This document shows, piece after piece, positions 24,979 through 36,903 of a stretch of DNA of 64,000 nucleotides. The position numbers and the translations under genes are program-made. The stretch comes from Xanthomonas rydalmerensis (GTDB taxonomy: Bacteria > Pseudomonadota > Gammaproteobacteria > Xanthomonadales > Xanthomonadaceae). The notes under the pieces were generated by a model. It worked only from the letters and a program-made list of their open reading frames with translations, had not been told where the DNA came from and did no database searches. Location: the NCBI RefSeq assembly GCF_033170385.1, contig NZ_CP126170.1, positions 2,132,001-2,196,000 of the forward strand. Direction: 5' to 3'. Each line of letters begins with the position of its first letter. Positions within the stretch are counted from its first letter, which is position 1.

Positions 24979-25929
24979 ATGAAGATGGGAATGCGCGGCG
25001 CCGTGGCGTCGCTGGTGGTGGGGATGATGCTGGCCGCCGGCCAAGCGTCCGCGCAGGCGCCGGCTGCCGGCAACGCGGCGGCGACGCTGGGCAGCGAGAA
25101 GCAGAAGGTCAGCTACGCGATCGGCATGGATGTGGCGCGTTCGTTCGAGCCCATCGCCCAGGACATCGACGTGAACGCACTGCAGCGCGCGATCGAGAAC
25201 GCCTTCAAGGGTGGCAAGCCGCTGCTGTCCGACGAGCAGACCCAGGCCACCGATACCGCGCTGCGCACGCAGTTGGCCGCGCGTAACGGTCAGCCGGTGC
25301 CGGGCATGGCGCCGGGCGCGCAGCCGCCGCCGGTGTCCAAGGAAAACGTCGGCCTGATGCTGGGCGACCGTGCGGTCGGCCCGTCGCTGGCGCGGATCCA
25401 GAACGACATCGACCTGCCGACGCTGATGGGCGCGGTGCGCACCGTGTTCGCCAAGGGCCAGACCGCGATGACCCAGGAGCAGGCGATGGCCACGCTGCAG
25501 GCGTTCGGCGCGTCCAAGCAGGCCGCCGTGGCGACCAAGAACAAGCAGGAGGGCAACGCCTTCCTGGCGCAGAACAAGAACCAGAAGGGCGTGATCACCA
25601 CGCCGTCGGGCCTGCAGTACATGGTGCTGCGCGAAGGCAGCGGCGCGCGGCCCACGCCCACCAGCAAGGTGCGGGTGAACTACGAAGGCAAGCTGCTCGA
25701 CGGCACCGTTTTCGACAGCTCCTACAAGAACGGCCAGCCGGCCGAGTTCGCGCTGAACCAGGTCGTGCCGGGCTGGAGCGAGGGCGTGGCGCTGATGCCG
25801 GTGGGCTCCAAGTACCGCTTCTGGATTCCGTCCAACCTGGGCTACGGCCCGCAGGGAACGCCGGGCGGCCCGATCGGCCCGGATGCGATGCTGACCTTCG
25901 ACGTGGAACTTTTGAACATCCTTCAATAA
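24979..25929 (+). CDS. FKBP-type peptidyl-prolyl cis-trans isomerase
   Basis: The 316-residue protein has a cleavable signal (MRGAVASLVVGMMLAAGQAS, AQA cleavage). The FKBP_N dimerisation region has two SYAIGMDVA/VGLMLGDRA-type repeats (about 45-80 and 120-180). The C-terminal FKBP domain (about 205-316) contains VRVNYEGKLLDGTVFDSSYK, QVVPGWSEGVALMPVGSKYR and PSNLGYGPQG, covering the isomerase active site. It resembles periplasmic FkpA/Mip proteins, which assist outer-membrane protein folding. GGGAAAG lies upstream of the ATG. ugd follows after 15 bases and may be co-transcribed. Confidence 0.93.
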   Translation: MKMGMRGAVASLVVGMMLAAGQASAQAPAAGNAAATLGSEKQKVSYAIGMDVARSFEPIAQDIDVNALQRAIENAFKGGKPLLSDEQTQATDTALRTQLAARNGQPVPGMAPGAQPPPVSKENVGLMLGDRAVGPSLARIQNDIDLPTLMGAVRTVFAKGQTAMTQEQAMATLQAFGASKQAAVATKNKQEGNAFLAQNKNQKGVITTPSGLQYMVLREGSGARPTPTSKVRVNYEGKLLDGTVFDSSYKNGQPAEFALNQVVPGWSEGVALMPVGSKYRFWIPSNLGYGPQGTPGGPIGPDAMLTFDVELLNILQ

Positions 25930-25944
25930 CCGAAAGGAGATTAC

Positions 25945-27291
25945 ATGCGCGTAGCGATATTCGGCACCGGCTATGTCGGGCTCGTCACCGGAACCTGTCT
26001 GGCCGAAGTCGGCCACCATGTGGTGTGCGTAGACATCGACCAGGCCAAGGTGGATGGGCTCAACAAGGGCGTGGTCCCGATTTACGAGCCTGGCCTCTCG
26101 CCGATGGTCAAGGCCAATCACGCCGCACGGAGGCTGTTCTTCACCACCGATGCGGCCAGCGCCATCGCGCATGGGGATATCGTGTTCATCGCCGTCGGTA
26201 CGCCGCCGGACGAGGACGGTAGCGCAGATCTGCAGTACGTCCTGGCGGTGGCCCGCACCATCGGCCAGCACATCCAGGGGCCGACCGTCGTGGTCAACAA
26301 GTCGACGGTGCCGGTCGGTACCGCCGACAAGGTGCACGCGGCGATCGCCGCCGAGCTGGAAGCGCGCGGCGAGGCGATCGAGTTCGACGTGGTCTCCAAC
26401 CCGGAGTTCCTGAAGGAAGGCGACGCGGTCGCCGACTGCATGCGGCCGGACCGCATCGTCATCGGCAGCAGCAAGCCCGGCTCGGCCGCGCGCCTGCGTC
26501 GCCTGTACGCGCCGTTCAACCGCAACCACGACCGCATCGTGGAAATGGACGTGCGTTCGGCCGAACTGACCAAGTACGCGGCCAACGCGATGCTGGCGAC
26601 CAAGATCAGTTTCATGAACGAGATCGCCAACATCGCCGAGCGCGTCGGTGCCGACGTGGAGAAGGTGCGCCAGGGCATCGGCTCGGATCCGCGCATCGGC
26701 TGGCACTTCATCTACCCGGGTGCCGGCTACGGTGGCTCGTGCTTCCCCAAGGACGTGCAGGCACTGGCGCGCACCGCGCAGCAGTATGGCCACGCGCCGA
26801 GGCTGCTGGATGCGGTGGAAGCGGTCAACGAGGCGCAGAAGGGCCACCTGTACGAACTGATCCAGCGCCACTACGGCGCGGCGCAACCGCTCAAGGGCAA
26901 GACCTTCGCGGTGTGGGGCCTGGCGTTCAAGCCCAACACCGACGACATGCGCGCGGCCTCCAGCCGCCGCCTGCTGGCGCAACTGTGGGAAGCGGGCGCG
27001 ACGGTCCGCGCCTACGATCCAGAGGCGACCGACGAAGCCAAGCGCATTTTCGGCGAGCGCGCCGACCTGCACTTCTGCAGCGATGCCTTCGAAGCGCTGG
27101 AAGGCGCCGATGCGCTGGCGGTGGTCACCGAGTGGAAGCAGTTCCGCAGCCCGGACTTCACCCGCATGAAGGAACTGATCGGCGATGCGGTGGTGTTCGA
27201 CGGCCGCAATCTCTACGATCCGCAGGAAATCGAGAGCTTCGGCCTGGCGTATTACGGCATCGGCCGGGGACGTTCGATCCATGCAGCATGA
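25945..27291 (+). CDS. ugd: UDP-glucose 6-dehydrogenase
   Basis: The 448-residue enzyme oxidises UDP-glucose to UDP-glucuronate for extracellular polysaccharide or LPS. The N-terminal Rossmann loop is [19 protein letters not shown] (3-21). The mid domain has [13 protein letters not shown] and RPDRIVIGS. The catalytic cysteine is in [16 protein letters not shown] (about 258-273), and [20 protein letters not shown] begins the UDP-binding domain. A good AAAGGAG precedes the ATG. Its last 11 bases overlap slyX. Confidence 0.96.
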   Translation: MRVAIFGTGYVGLVTGTCLAEVGHHVVCVDIDQAKVDGLNKGVVPIYEPGLSPMVKANHAARRLFFTTDAASAIAHGDIVFIAVGTPPDEDGSADLQYVLAVARTIGQHIQGPTVVVNKSTVPVGTADKVHAAIAAELEARGEAIEFDVVSNPEFLKEGDAVADCMRPDRIVIGSSKPGSAARLRRLYAPFNRNHDRIVEMDVRSAELTKYAANAMLATKISFMNEIANIAERVGADVEKVRQGIGSDPRIGWHFIYPGAGYGGSCFPKDVQALARTAQQYGHAPRLLDAVEAVNEAQKGHLYELIQRHYGAAQPLKGKTFAVWGLAFKPNTDDMRAASSRRLLAQLWEAGATVRAYDPEATDEAKRIFGERADLHFCSDAFEALEGADALAVVTEWKQFRSPDFTRMKELIGDAVVFDGRNLYDPQEIESFGLAYYGIGRGRSIHAA

Positions 27292-27517
27292 TTTTTCCAC
27301 CCAGGATCGGTTGCTGGAGAACCGCCTGATCGAGCTGGAAACGCGCCTCTCCTTCCAGGAGCAGGCGCTGTCGGAAATGAGCGATGCCCTGGCCGAAGCG
27401 CGTATCGAAAGCCAGCGCAACGCCGAGTTGCTGCGTCACCTGCTCGAAGATCTGGGCAAGGTGCGCAGCACGCTCTACGCCGATCCGGCCGACGAACCGC
27501 CGCCGCCGCATTACTGA
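27281..27517 (+). CDS. slyX: SlyX-family coiled-coil protein
   Basis: The 78-residue product is largely one charged helix with heptad character ([20 protein letters not shown], then [20 protein letters not shown]) and ends with the proline-rich EPPPPHY tail typical of SlyX. Its function is unknown; in Escherichia coli it neighbours slyD. The ATG at 27281 overlaps the ugd stop by 11 bases, so translation may be coupled. Confidence 0.9.
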   Translation: MQHDFSTQDRLLENRLIELETRLSFQEQALSEMSDALAEARIESQRNAELLRHLLEDLGKVRSTLYADPADEPPPPHY

Positions 27518-27544
27518 TCCCCCGAACCGATCGATTCCGACCCG

Positions 27545-28255
27545 ATGAGCGATACCCTCCGCGAGCAGTTGCTGGGCCTGGGCTTCAAGCCCGCGCCGAA
27601 ACCCGAACGCAAAGCCCCGCCTGCTTCCGCGCCGCGGCCGCAGGGACGGCCGGGCCAGCGCCCGGCACCGGCCGGGGCGCGCGGCGAGCGCGCTCCCGGC
27701 GGCGCGCCCAACGCCGGCAAGCCCGGCGGCGGGCGCGGCCGTCCGCACGGGAACGGCCCTGGGAAGGGCCAGGGCCATGGCAAACCGCATGGGGCGGGCG
27801 GCCAAGCGGCGCGGCCGCCGCGCAGCCGCGAGGACATCGACCTGGCCAAGGCCTACGCGATCCGCGCCCAGCGCGAGAAGGACGAGCGGATCGAGGCCGA
27901 GCGGCAGAAGCAGGAAGAGGCGCGGCTGCGCCGCGAGGCGCGGGCCAAGCTCGACGAACTGCTCAAGGGCCAGGCGCTCAACCACGCCGAGGCCGACATC
28001 GCCCGCCATTTCCCCTATGGCGGCAAGATCAAGCGCATCTACGTCACCGCCGACCAGCTCAAGGCGCTCAACGCCGGCGAGCTGGGCGTGCTGCAGCAGA
28101 ACGGCCGCTACCTGCTGGTGACCGCGGCCCTGCTGGACCAGGCCGAAGCGATCTTCCCGGCGGCGGTGGCGCTGCGGGTCGACCCGAACGCGACCGCGGA
28201 AGAAGACCCCTACGCCGATCCCAAGTACCAGATCCCCGACGATCTGGTCTGGTAA
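27545..28255 (+). CDS. DUF2058 (YaiL-like) nucleoprotein/polynucleotide-associated family protein
   Basis: The 236-residue product begins DTLREQLLGLGFKPAPKPER, the typical DUF2058 start. A long Pro/Gly/Arg/Ala-rich basic linker (about 20-95) follows. Then comes a charged helix (YAIRAQREKDERIEAERQKQ) and a globular C-terminal part with KLDELLKGQALNHAEADIAR, FPYGGKIKRIYVT and PDDLVW. The basic linker suits nucleic-acid association, but no activity is established for the family. It is packed between slyX and the acyltransferase gene, 2 bases from the latter. Confidence 0.85.
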   Translation: MSDTLREQLLGLGFKPAPKPERKAPPASAPRPQGRPGQRPAPAGARGERAPGGAPNAGKPGGGRGRPHGNGPGKGQGHGKPHGAGGQAARPPRSREDIDLAKAYAIRAQREKDERIEAERQKQEEARLRREARAKLDELLKGQALNHAEADIARHFPYGGKIKRIYVTADQLKALNAGELGVLQQNGRYLLVTAALLDQAEAIFPAAVALRVDPNATAEEDPYADPKYQIPDDLVW

Positions 28256-28257
28256 GC

Positions 28258-30402
28258 GTGGCGCTGCCAGGGATGGGCACGCGGGCCGCCGGGCGCGGCC
28301 ACACGCCGCCGCACGCGCAGACCGGTGGCGGCTATCTGCCGTACGTGGATGGGCTGCGCGCGATCGCGGTGCTGGCGGTGATTGCCTACCACCTCGATCC
28401 GGCGTGGCTGCCGGGCGGGTTCACCGGCGTGGACATGTTCTTCGTGATCTCCGGCTTCGTGGTCAGCGCGTCGCTGCAGCGCCTGCCGGCGGCCGGACAG
28501 CTGGGCGTGTTCGCGCAGTTCTACGCGCGGCGCATGCGCCGCATCGCGCCAGCGCTGGTGGCGTGCCTGCTGCTCACCGGCCTGGCCAGCGGCCTGTTCA
28601 TTCCCGAGTCCTGGCTCAGCGAGACCAGCGCCAAGACCGGACGCATGGCCTTTGTCGGCCTCAGCAACTGGGTGCTGGCCGCGACCGGCAACGATTATTT
28701 CTCGCCCAAGGCCGAATTCAATCCGTACACGCATACCTGGTCGCTGGGCGTGGAGGAGCAGTTCTATCTGCTGTTCCCGCTGCTGTTCCTGGCCTGGAAC
28801 CGCGGCGGCCGCGGCCGGATAGCGTCGACGCTACTGGTGGCGTTGGCCTCGGCCGCGTCGCTGGCGTTCGCCTGGCGGCATAGCCGCGACGCAGGCGATG
28901 CGGCGGCCGCGTTCTACCTGACCACCGCGCGGTTCTGGCAACTCGGCAGTGGCGTGCTGCTGTACCAGGTATTGACGCTGCGCGGACGCTTCGAGGCCGG
29001 CACGCAGGTGCCGCCACCGGGCGCGTTGAGCTGGCGTTCGCCGCTGTTGGCGGTGGCGCTGGCGGCGATCGCGGTCGGCCTGTGGCGCGCGCGTCCCGGC
29101 CATTCGCCGTGGCCGGACGGGCTGTGGCCGGTGCTGGGCACGCTTGGCCTGCTGGCGCTGCTGCATGGCGGCCCGGCCGGCTGGACCCGCCGCGCGCTGG
29201 CACACCGCGTGCCGGTGGCGATCGGCCGCGTGTCGTACTCGCTGTATCTGTGGCATTGGCCGGTGTTCGTGCTGTTCCGCTGGACCGTCGGCCTGGACTC
29301 GGTGTCGACCAAGGCGGTGGCGTTGCTGCTGGTGGCGGTGCTGGCGCTGGCCTCGTACCGCTGGGTGGAGCTGCCCTGGCGGCATGGCCGCATCGGCCAC
29401 GCGCGTACGCCGGCGCGGACCATCGTCGCCGGGTTGGCGCTGGTGTTGCTCGCCGCCGGCACCCATGCGCTGCTGCAGGACACCCAGCGCTATTACGGGC
29501 TGAGCACGGTCAGCCGGCATCCGCTGGACTGGTACGCCTATGCCAAGGGCCTGCGCCGGGAATTCCCGCAATGCACGCTGCAGACCCGCCAGGTGCCGGT
29601 GCAGGTGGGCAGCGCCAAGCTGTTCGAGCGCGGCGCGTGCACGCGGCACAACCGTGATGGCGGCCAGTTGTTCGTCGCCGGCGATTCGCATGCGCTGGCC
29701 TACAACGAATTGCTGCGGCGTTTCGCGCTGCAGAGCGGGGTGCCGGTGCGCCTGTACGGCGTCGGCGGTTGCCCGATCGTCGGATTGCAGGCCTGGCAGG
29801 CCAGCAATCCCGGCTGCCAGGCCTACGAGCGCAGCACCCTGGCCGACGTCGCCGCGCACGCGCGCGGCGGCGATGTGCTGTTCCTGCCCGCCCTGCGCGT
29901 GCTGCGCCTGGCCGACCAGGATCGCCTGTTCGACGAGACGGCGGTGATGGCCGAGCAGGAGGGCGCCGCGGCGCAGGCGGCACGCAGCGCTGGCGAAGCG
30001 GCCGCGGTGGCGCTGTTGCAGCCGCTGGCGCAGCGCGGCGTGCGCATCGTCTTCGAAGCGCCCAAGCCGGTGCTGCGCGCGCCGCCGTATCGCTGCTCGG
30101 ACTGGTTCAACCGCGGCAATCCGATCTGCGCGCATGGCATCCCGATTCCGCGCGCGACCATGCAGCGCTACCGGGCGCCGGTGCTGCAGAGCCTGCAGCG
30201 CATCGCCGCGCAGCTGCCGCATGCCTCGGTGTGGGATCCGCTGCCGCTGCTGTGCGATGCGCAGCAATGCACCGGATTCCGCGAAGGCCGCCCGTTGTTC
30301 TTCGATGCCGATCACCTCAGCGGCTATGGCAACCGGGTGTTGCTGCCGGGCTTCACCGCGCACTTCACTGCGATCCAGGCAAACTCGCCGCCGGCGCCTT
30401 GA
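28258..30402 (+). CDS. Acyltransferase 3 (OafA/OatA-type) with C-terminal SGNH domain
   Basis: The 714-residue membrane enzyme has about ten hydrophobic helices in the N-terminal half, opening with YLPYVDGLRAIAVLAVIAYH and FTGVDMFFVISGFVVSASL. YARRMRRIAPALVACLLLTG and HTWSLGVEEQFYLLFPLLFL are acyltransferase-3 hallmarks. The C-terminal periplasmic half resembles SGNH hydrolases: FVAGDSHALAYNEL carries the nucleophile region and FDADHLSGYGNRVL the late Asp-His pair. Such proteins O-acetylate LPS, exopolysaccharide or peptidoglycan. The GTG at 28258 leaves a 2-base gap to the DUF2058 gene; an ATG at 28273 is an alternative. Linkage to ugd makes a polysaccharide substrate plausible. Confidence 0.9.
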   Translation: MALPGMGTRAAGRGHTPPHAQTGGGYLPYVDGLRAIAVLAVIAYHLDPAWLPGGFTGVDMFFVISGFVVSASLQRLPAAGQLGVFAQFYARRMRRIAPALVACLLLTGLASGLFIPESWLSETSAKTGRMAFVGLSNWVLAATGNDYFSPKAEFNPYTHTWSLGVEEQFYLLFPLLFLAWNRGGRGRIASTLLVALASAASLAFAWRHSRDAGDAAAAFYLTTARFWQLGSGVLLYQVLTLRGRFEAGTQVPPPGALSWRSPLLAVALAAIAVGLWRARPGHSPWPDGLWPVLGTLGLLALLHGGPAGWTRRALAHRVPVAIGRVSYSLYLWHWPVFVLFRWTVGLDSVSTKAVALLLVAVLALASYRWVELPWRHGRIGHARTPARTIVAGLALVLLAAGTHALLQDTQRYYGLSTVSRHPLDWYAYAKGLRREFPQCTLQTRQVPVQVGSAKLFERGACTRHNRDGGQLFVAGDSHALAYNELLRRFALQSGVPVRLYGVGGCPIVGLQAWQASNPGCQAYERSTLADVAAHARGGDVLFLPALRVLRLADQDRLFDETAVMAEQEGAAAQAARSAGEAAAVALLQPLAQRGVRIVFEAPKPVLRAPPYRCSDWFNRGNPICAHGIPIPRATMQRYRAPVLQSLQRIAAQLPHASVWDPLPLLCDAQQCTGFREGRPLFFDADHLSGYGNRVLLPGFTAHFTAIQANSPPAP

Positions 30403-30442
30403 GGCGCAGCCCTCCGCCTCCCGCATCGCAAGGAGTTCGCGC

Positions 30443-31300
30443 ATGCCTGTTCTACGTTTGGTCGCGCCGCAGCTATCGCCGCCGGTGCCGTCGTCCATCG
30501 CCACCCGCCATTGCCGCCGGCCGCCATTGCGCCGTGGTGGCGATGCAATGCTGCGCGGGGCGCTGCTGCTGGCCGCCACTGCCGGCAGCGCCGGCGTGGC
30601 CTGCGCCGAGGATGCGCCGGCGTTCGATCGGCCCGGCATCGGTTTCGCACCGACCACGCTGCAGCGTGGCCAGGCGGCCTGGGAGCAGGCGTTCTTCGAC
30701 GGCAGCTACGACCGTGACGGCGATGTGCGCAGCACCGAATACGTCGCCAACAGCCGGCTGCGGATCGGCCTGAGCGCGCGCACCGAGCTGCAGTTGGCGA
30801 TCGATAGCCAGGTCTGGCAACGCGTGCGCGGCGGCGGCCAGGACCGGCGCGGGCACAGCGGCGGCGACGCCAGCATCGGCCTGAAGCAGGCGCTGCCCAG
30901 CGCCCGCGACGGCTTCAGCTGGTCGCTGCTCGGCAGCGCCAGCCTGCCGGTCGGGCGCGCACCGTACGGCGATGCCGGCCATCGCTACGACCTGGGCGTG
31001 AGCGCTGGCTGGGACCTGCCGGAGGGGCGCAGCCTGGCGCTGTACGGCAACGTCAGCGACAGCGAGGACGGCTCCGGCTGGAGCGTCTCGCCGAGCTATA
31101 CCTTCTATGCCGGCGACACGCTGAGCGCCTACGTCGAGGCCGGCATCGGCGGCGGCGAGGACGAGATGCGCGCGCTCGGCAGCGGCGTCACCTGGCTGTT
31201 CGCCAAGCGCGTGCAACTGGATGTGTCGGTCCTGCGCGGTCTGTCGTCGCAGACCCCGGACTGGCAGGGCGGCCTCGGCATTTCCGTGTTGCTGCGCTGA
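30443..31300 (+). CDS. Predicted outer-membrane beta-barrel protein (transporter/MetA-degradation-like family)
   Basis: The 285-residue product has a hydrophobic signal (MLRGALLLAATAGSAGVACA) preceded, from the ATG at 30443, by a basic N-terminal stretch. Afterwards it alternates amphipathic strands typical of a barrel (STEYVANSRLRIGLSARTEL, FSWSLLGSASLPVGRAPYG, YDLGVSAGWDLPEGRSLALY, TLSAYVEAGIGGGEDEMRAL) and ends QGGLGISVLLR. The ATG at 30443 follows AAGGAG at 30430-30435. The ATG at 30548 would give a more usual signal peptide but has no clear ribosome site. Function is unknown. Confidence 0.7.
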   Translation: MPVLRLVAPQLSPPVPSSIATRHCRRPPLRRGGDAMLRGALLLAATAGSAGVACAEDAPAFDRPGIGFAPTTLQRGQAAWEQAFFDGSYDRDGDVRSTEYVANSRLRIGLSARTELQLAIDSQVWQRVRGGGQDRRGHSGGDASIGLKQALPSARDGFSWSLLGSASLPVGRAPYGDAGHRYDLGVSAGWDLPEGRSLALYGNVSDSEDGSGWSVSPSYTFYAGDTLSAYVEAGIGGGEDEMRALGSGVTWLFAKRVQLDVSVLRGLSSQTPDWQGGLGISVLLR

Positions 31301-31307
31301 GCCCGAA

Positions 31308-31805
31308 GCCCCTCTCCCGTCGGGAGAGGGATTGGGGTGAGGGTCGGCGCGAAGCGGCTCGTGGTGTTTGGGTTGACGTGGCTGTGCCCGTACCCTCATC
31401 CGCCCCTTCGGGGCACCTTCTCCCGAGGGGAGAAGGGAACAGCGGCAGTACGCGTGCCCCTCTCCCGTCGGGAGAGGGGGTGGGGTGAGGATCGGCGCGA
31501 CGCGTCTCGTGGTGTTTGGGGTGACGCGGCTATGCCCGTACCCTCATCCGCCCCTTCGGGGCACCTTCTCCCGAGGGGAGAAGGGAACAGCGGCAGTACA
31601 TGTGCCCCTCTCCCGTCGGGAGAGGGGTTGGGGTGAGGGTCGGCGCAAAGCGGCTCGTGGTGTTTGGGTTGACGTGGCTGTGCCCGTACTCTCATCCGCC
31701 CCTTCGGGGCACCTTCTCCCGAGGGGAGAAGGGAACAGCGGCAGTACGTGTGCCCCTCTCCCCTTGGGAGTGGGGTGAGGGTCGGCGCGAAGCGGCTCGT
31801 GGAGC
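31308..31805. repeat. 148-bp tandem repeat array
   Basis: About 3.4 copies with an exact 148-base period. GCCCCTCTCCC begins at 31308, 31456, 31604 and 31752, and CCCCTTCGGGG at 31403, 31551 and 31699. Each unit holds two palindromes: CCCTCTCCCGTCGGGAGAGG, and a longer GC-rich one around CCCCTTCGGGGC followed by CTTCTCCCGAGGGGAGAAGG. Units differ at only a few positions, except that the last is truncated. The array fills the 543-base gap between two convergent genes and contains no credible gene. Confidence 0.95.
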
Positions 31806-31843
31806 CGGAGTGCGCGAGATTCTTGCCGCTACCGCCCGCATGC

Positions 31844-32761
31844 TTACTCGCGCGCGGCCTCGCCATCGCCGGGCGGCAGGACCTCCGGGACGTGCTGGTC
31901 GTACTGCGCCAGCACCTCCTCGAAACCGTAGCGCGGTCGCCAATCCAGCGCCTGCATCGCGTGCTGTGCCGAGTAGACGCGGTCGATCCGTTTCGGCAAT
32001 GCCCAGCCACGTTGCGCGAACGCCGCCACCAGGGCAGGGGTGCGTCGTCGCAGGACGGTCGCTGCCGCGCTATGCAGGTCGGCGCAATCCTCGCGCAGGA
32101 ACGGCGTGTCCCCGGAAATCACGAACATCGCGGCCGCCGGCCCGGCATGCCGCAATGCCGCGGCATGGGCCTCGGCGACGTCGCGCGCGTCGATGCCACG
32201 ATGCAGGCGGAACGCGGCCATCACGTTGACCGGCTCCGGGAAGCAGCGCGACATGCGCAGGATGCGCACGCTCGGCCCGCCTTGGTCGGCCGCTTCGCGC
32301 AGCACCGCCTCGGCCTCCAGCTTGGTGTGGTGGTAGATGGTCTGCGGCTGCGGTGTCAGCGTTTCGTCGACCCAGCCGGCGCTGCCATCGGGCGTGGCGG
32401 CGCTGCCGTACAACGCGGTGGTGCTGGTGAACACGATGCGGCGCACGCCGGCTGCAGCCGCGGCATCCAGGACGCGGCGCGTACCGTCGACATTGACCTG
32501 GCGAAAGCGCGCCGCCGGTACATGCGTGACGTGCGGGGCATGCAGCGCGGCGGTGTGGATCACCGCGTCGGCGCCCTGCATTGCGCGCGCCAGCAGCGCG
32601 GCGTCGTCGAGGTCGCCGACCCAGTCGGCGGTGGAGCAGGGCGTGCGGTCGAAGCCACTGACGCGGTGCTCGCGCGCGAGCCGGATGTGGATCGCGCGGC
32701 CGACCCGGCCGGCGCTGCCGGTGACCAGGATCTTCAGCGGGGATGAGGTGGGCATCGGCAT
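31844..32761 (-). CDS. NAD-dependent epimerase/dehydratase family protein
   Basis: The 305-residue extended short-chain dehydrogenase has a dinucleotide-binding start ILVTGSAGRVGRAIHIRLAR, the DLDDAALLARAMQGADAVIH strand pattern and the catalytic YHHTK (YxxxK) motif after IVFTSTTALYGS. The C-terminal substrate domain includes GIDARDVAEAHAAALRHAG. The substrate cannot be named from sequence. Two ATGs (32761 and 32755) are possible. It lies 71 bases after metH on the same strand, with weak evidence for co-transcription. Confidence 0.85.
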   Translation of the reverse strand: MPMPTSSPLKILVTGSAGRVGRAIHIRLAREHRVSGFDRTPCSTADWVGDLDDAALLARAMQGADAVIHTAALHAPHVTHVPAARFRQVNVDGTRRVLDAAAAAGVRRIVFTSTTALYGSAATPDGSAGWVDETLTPQPQTIYHHTKLEAEAVLREAADQGGPSVRILRMSRCFPEPVNVMAAFRLHRGIDARDVAEAHAAALRHAGPAAAMFVISGDTPFLREDCADLHSAAATVLRRRTPALVAAFAQRGWALPKRIDRVYSAQHAMQALDWRPRYGFEEVLAQYDQHVPEVLPPGDGEAARE

Positions 32762-32832
32762 GGGCGGTGGGCGGGAAGGGCGTGCGTGATGGCGAAGCAG
32801 GCGATGCGGGGCGCACCTGCGACGGCCCGGGC

Positions 32833-35595
<2,763 letters not shown>

Positions 35596-35698
35596 GGTCA
35601 GCGTTCCGGAAACAGGGAGGTGCAGGCGTGCGCGCAGGCGGCACCGTGCCCGCGCAGGAGTGCGCGGGCGGGGACGGCGGGCATGCGCGCGGCGGACA

Positions 35699-36841
35699 TC
35701 AGGCGGCCTGCGCCGTGGTCGCCAGCGGCACGCGCGGCGGCAGTCCGCGCACCGCCTCGGCGATGGCGCGGATGTGCGCCGGGGTGGTGCCGCAGCAGCC
35801 GCCGACCAGGTTCAGCAGCCCGGACTCGGCGAACTCGCGCAGCGTCGCCGCCATTTCCTCGGGCGTCTCGTCGTATTCGCCGAAGGCGTTGGGCAGGCCG
35901 GCGTTGGGATGCGCGCTGACGTAGCCGTCGGCGATCCGCGCCAGGGTCTCCACGTGCGGGCGCAGGTCCTTGGCGCCGAGCGCGCAGTTCAGCCCCACCG
36001 ACAGTGGCCGCCCGTGCGCGACCGAGGCATAGAACGCTTCGGCGGTCTGCCCGGACAGGGTGCGGCCGGAGGCATCGGTGATGGTGCCGGAGATCATCAC
36101 CGGCAGGCGCCCGCCGCGCGCGTCGAACACCTCTTCGATCGCATACAGCGCAGCCTTGGCGTTGAGCGTGTCGAAGATGGTCTCGACCATCAGCGTGTCG
36201 GCGCCGCCGTCGATCAGGCCGTCGATCGCGTCGCGGTAGGTGGCGCGCAATTCGTCGAAGCTGGTGTTGCGGAAGCCGGGATCGTTGACGTCCGGGCTGA
36301 TCGAGGCGGTGCGGCTGGTCGGGCCGAGCACGCCGATCACGAACCGCGGCTTGTCCGGCGTCAGTTGCTCGACCGCGTCGCAGCAGGCGCGTGCGACCTG
36401 CGTGCCGGCCTTGTTGAGTTCGTAGACCAGGTGTTCCAGGTGGTAGTCGGCCTGGCTGATCGCGGTGGCGTTGAAGGTGTTGGTCTCCAGCAGGTCGGCG
36501 CCGGCGTCGAGGTAGGCGCGGTGGATCTCGGCGATCACCTCCGGGCGGGTCAGCAACAGCAGGTCGTTGTTGCCCTTCAGGTCGTGGCCCTGCGGCGCGT
36601 GGTCGCAACCGGGGCCGTGCACGTGCCCGGCCTGCGCGTCGTAGCCCTCGGCGAAGCGCTCGCCGCGGTAGTCGGCCTCCTGCAGCCCGTGACGCTGGAT
36701 CATCGTGCCCATCGCCCCATCGATGATCAGGATGCGCTCGGACAAGGCCTGCAGCAGTTTCTGCGTGCGCTCCGGGTTTAGCCAGGGCAGGCCCGGGATT
36801 GGGGATTGGCGATTGGGGATTGGTGGAAAAGCGCCGGTCAT
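35699..36841 (-). CDS. metH: Cobalamin-dependent methionine synthase, N-terminal half (homocysteine-binding domain)
   Basis: The 380-residue protein is the Zn-dependent homocysteine S-methyltransferase barrel of Met[20 protein letters not shown] near the start, [36 protein letters not shown], and zinc ligands in [10 protein letters not shown] and near the end in [12 protein letters not shown]. With the downstream gene it rebuilds a complete MetH. The ATG at 36841 overlaps the upstream regulator stop (ATGA), but residues 6-17 ([12 protein letters not shown]) translate a foldback repeat. Family similarity begins only at [10 protein letters not shown], so this N-terminus may be a recent repeat-derived extension. 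Confidence 0.93.
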   Translation of the reverse strand: MTGAFPPIPNRQSPIPGLPWLNPERTQKLLQALSERILIIDGAMGTMIQRHGLQEADYRGERFAEGYDAQAGHVHGPGCDHAPQGHDLKGNNDLLLLTRPEVIAEIHRAYLDAGADLLETNTFNATAISQADYHLEHLVYELNKAGTQVARACCDAVEQLTPDKPRFVIGVLGPTSRTASISPDVNDPGFRNTSFDELRATYRDAIDGLIDGGADTLMVETIFDTLNAKAALYAIEEVFDARGGRLPVMISGTITDASGRTLSGQTAEAFYASVAHGRPLSVGLNCALGAKDLRPHVETLARIADGYVSAHPNAGLPNAFGEYDETPEEMAATLREFAESGLLNLVGGCCGTTPAHIRAIAEAVRGLPPRVPLATTAQAA

Positions 36842-36903
36842 GCTTCAGCTCCTGCTTTGGCTTTTGCCTTATCCAATCCCGAATCCCCACTCCCGAATCC
36901 CGG
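36790..36903. repeat. Foldback element spanning the regulator/metH junction
   Basis: The left arm 36790-36838 (GGGATTGGCGATTGGGGATT then GGTGGAAAAGCGCCGG) and the right arm 36850-36903 (CTGCTTTGGCTTTTGCC, then AATCCCGAATCCCC-type units) pair imperfectly. The ATGA that ends the regulator gene and starts the metH N-half (36838-36841) lies in the loop. Thus the last residues of one protein and the first of the next are both repeat-encoded. Confidence 0.85.

Noticed and set aside
31337..31778. Small repetitive open frames inside the 148-bp array
   Set aside because: They only reflect the tandem repeat; no ribosome sites and frames shift between units.
31308..31805. Possible CRISPR array
   Set aside because: The 148-base units repeat as a whole with no variable spacers, and no cas genes are near.
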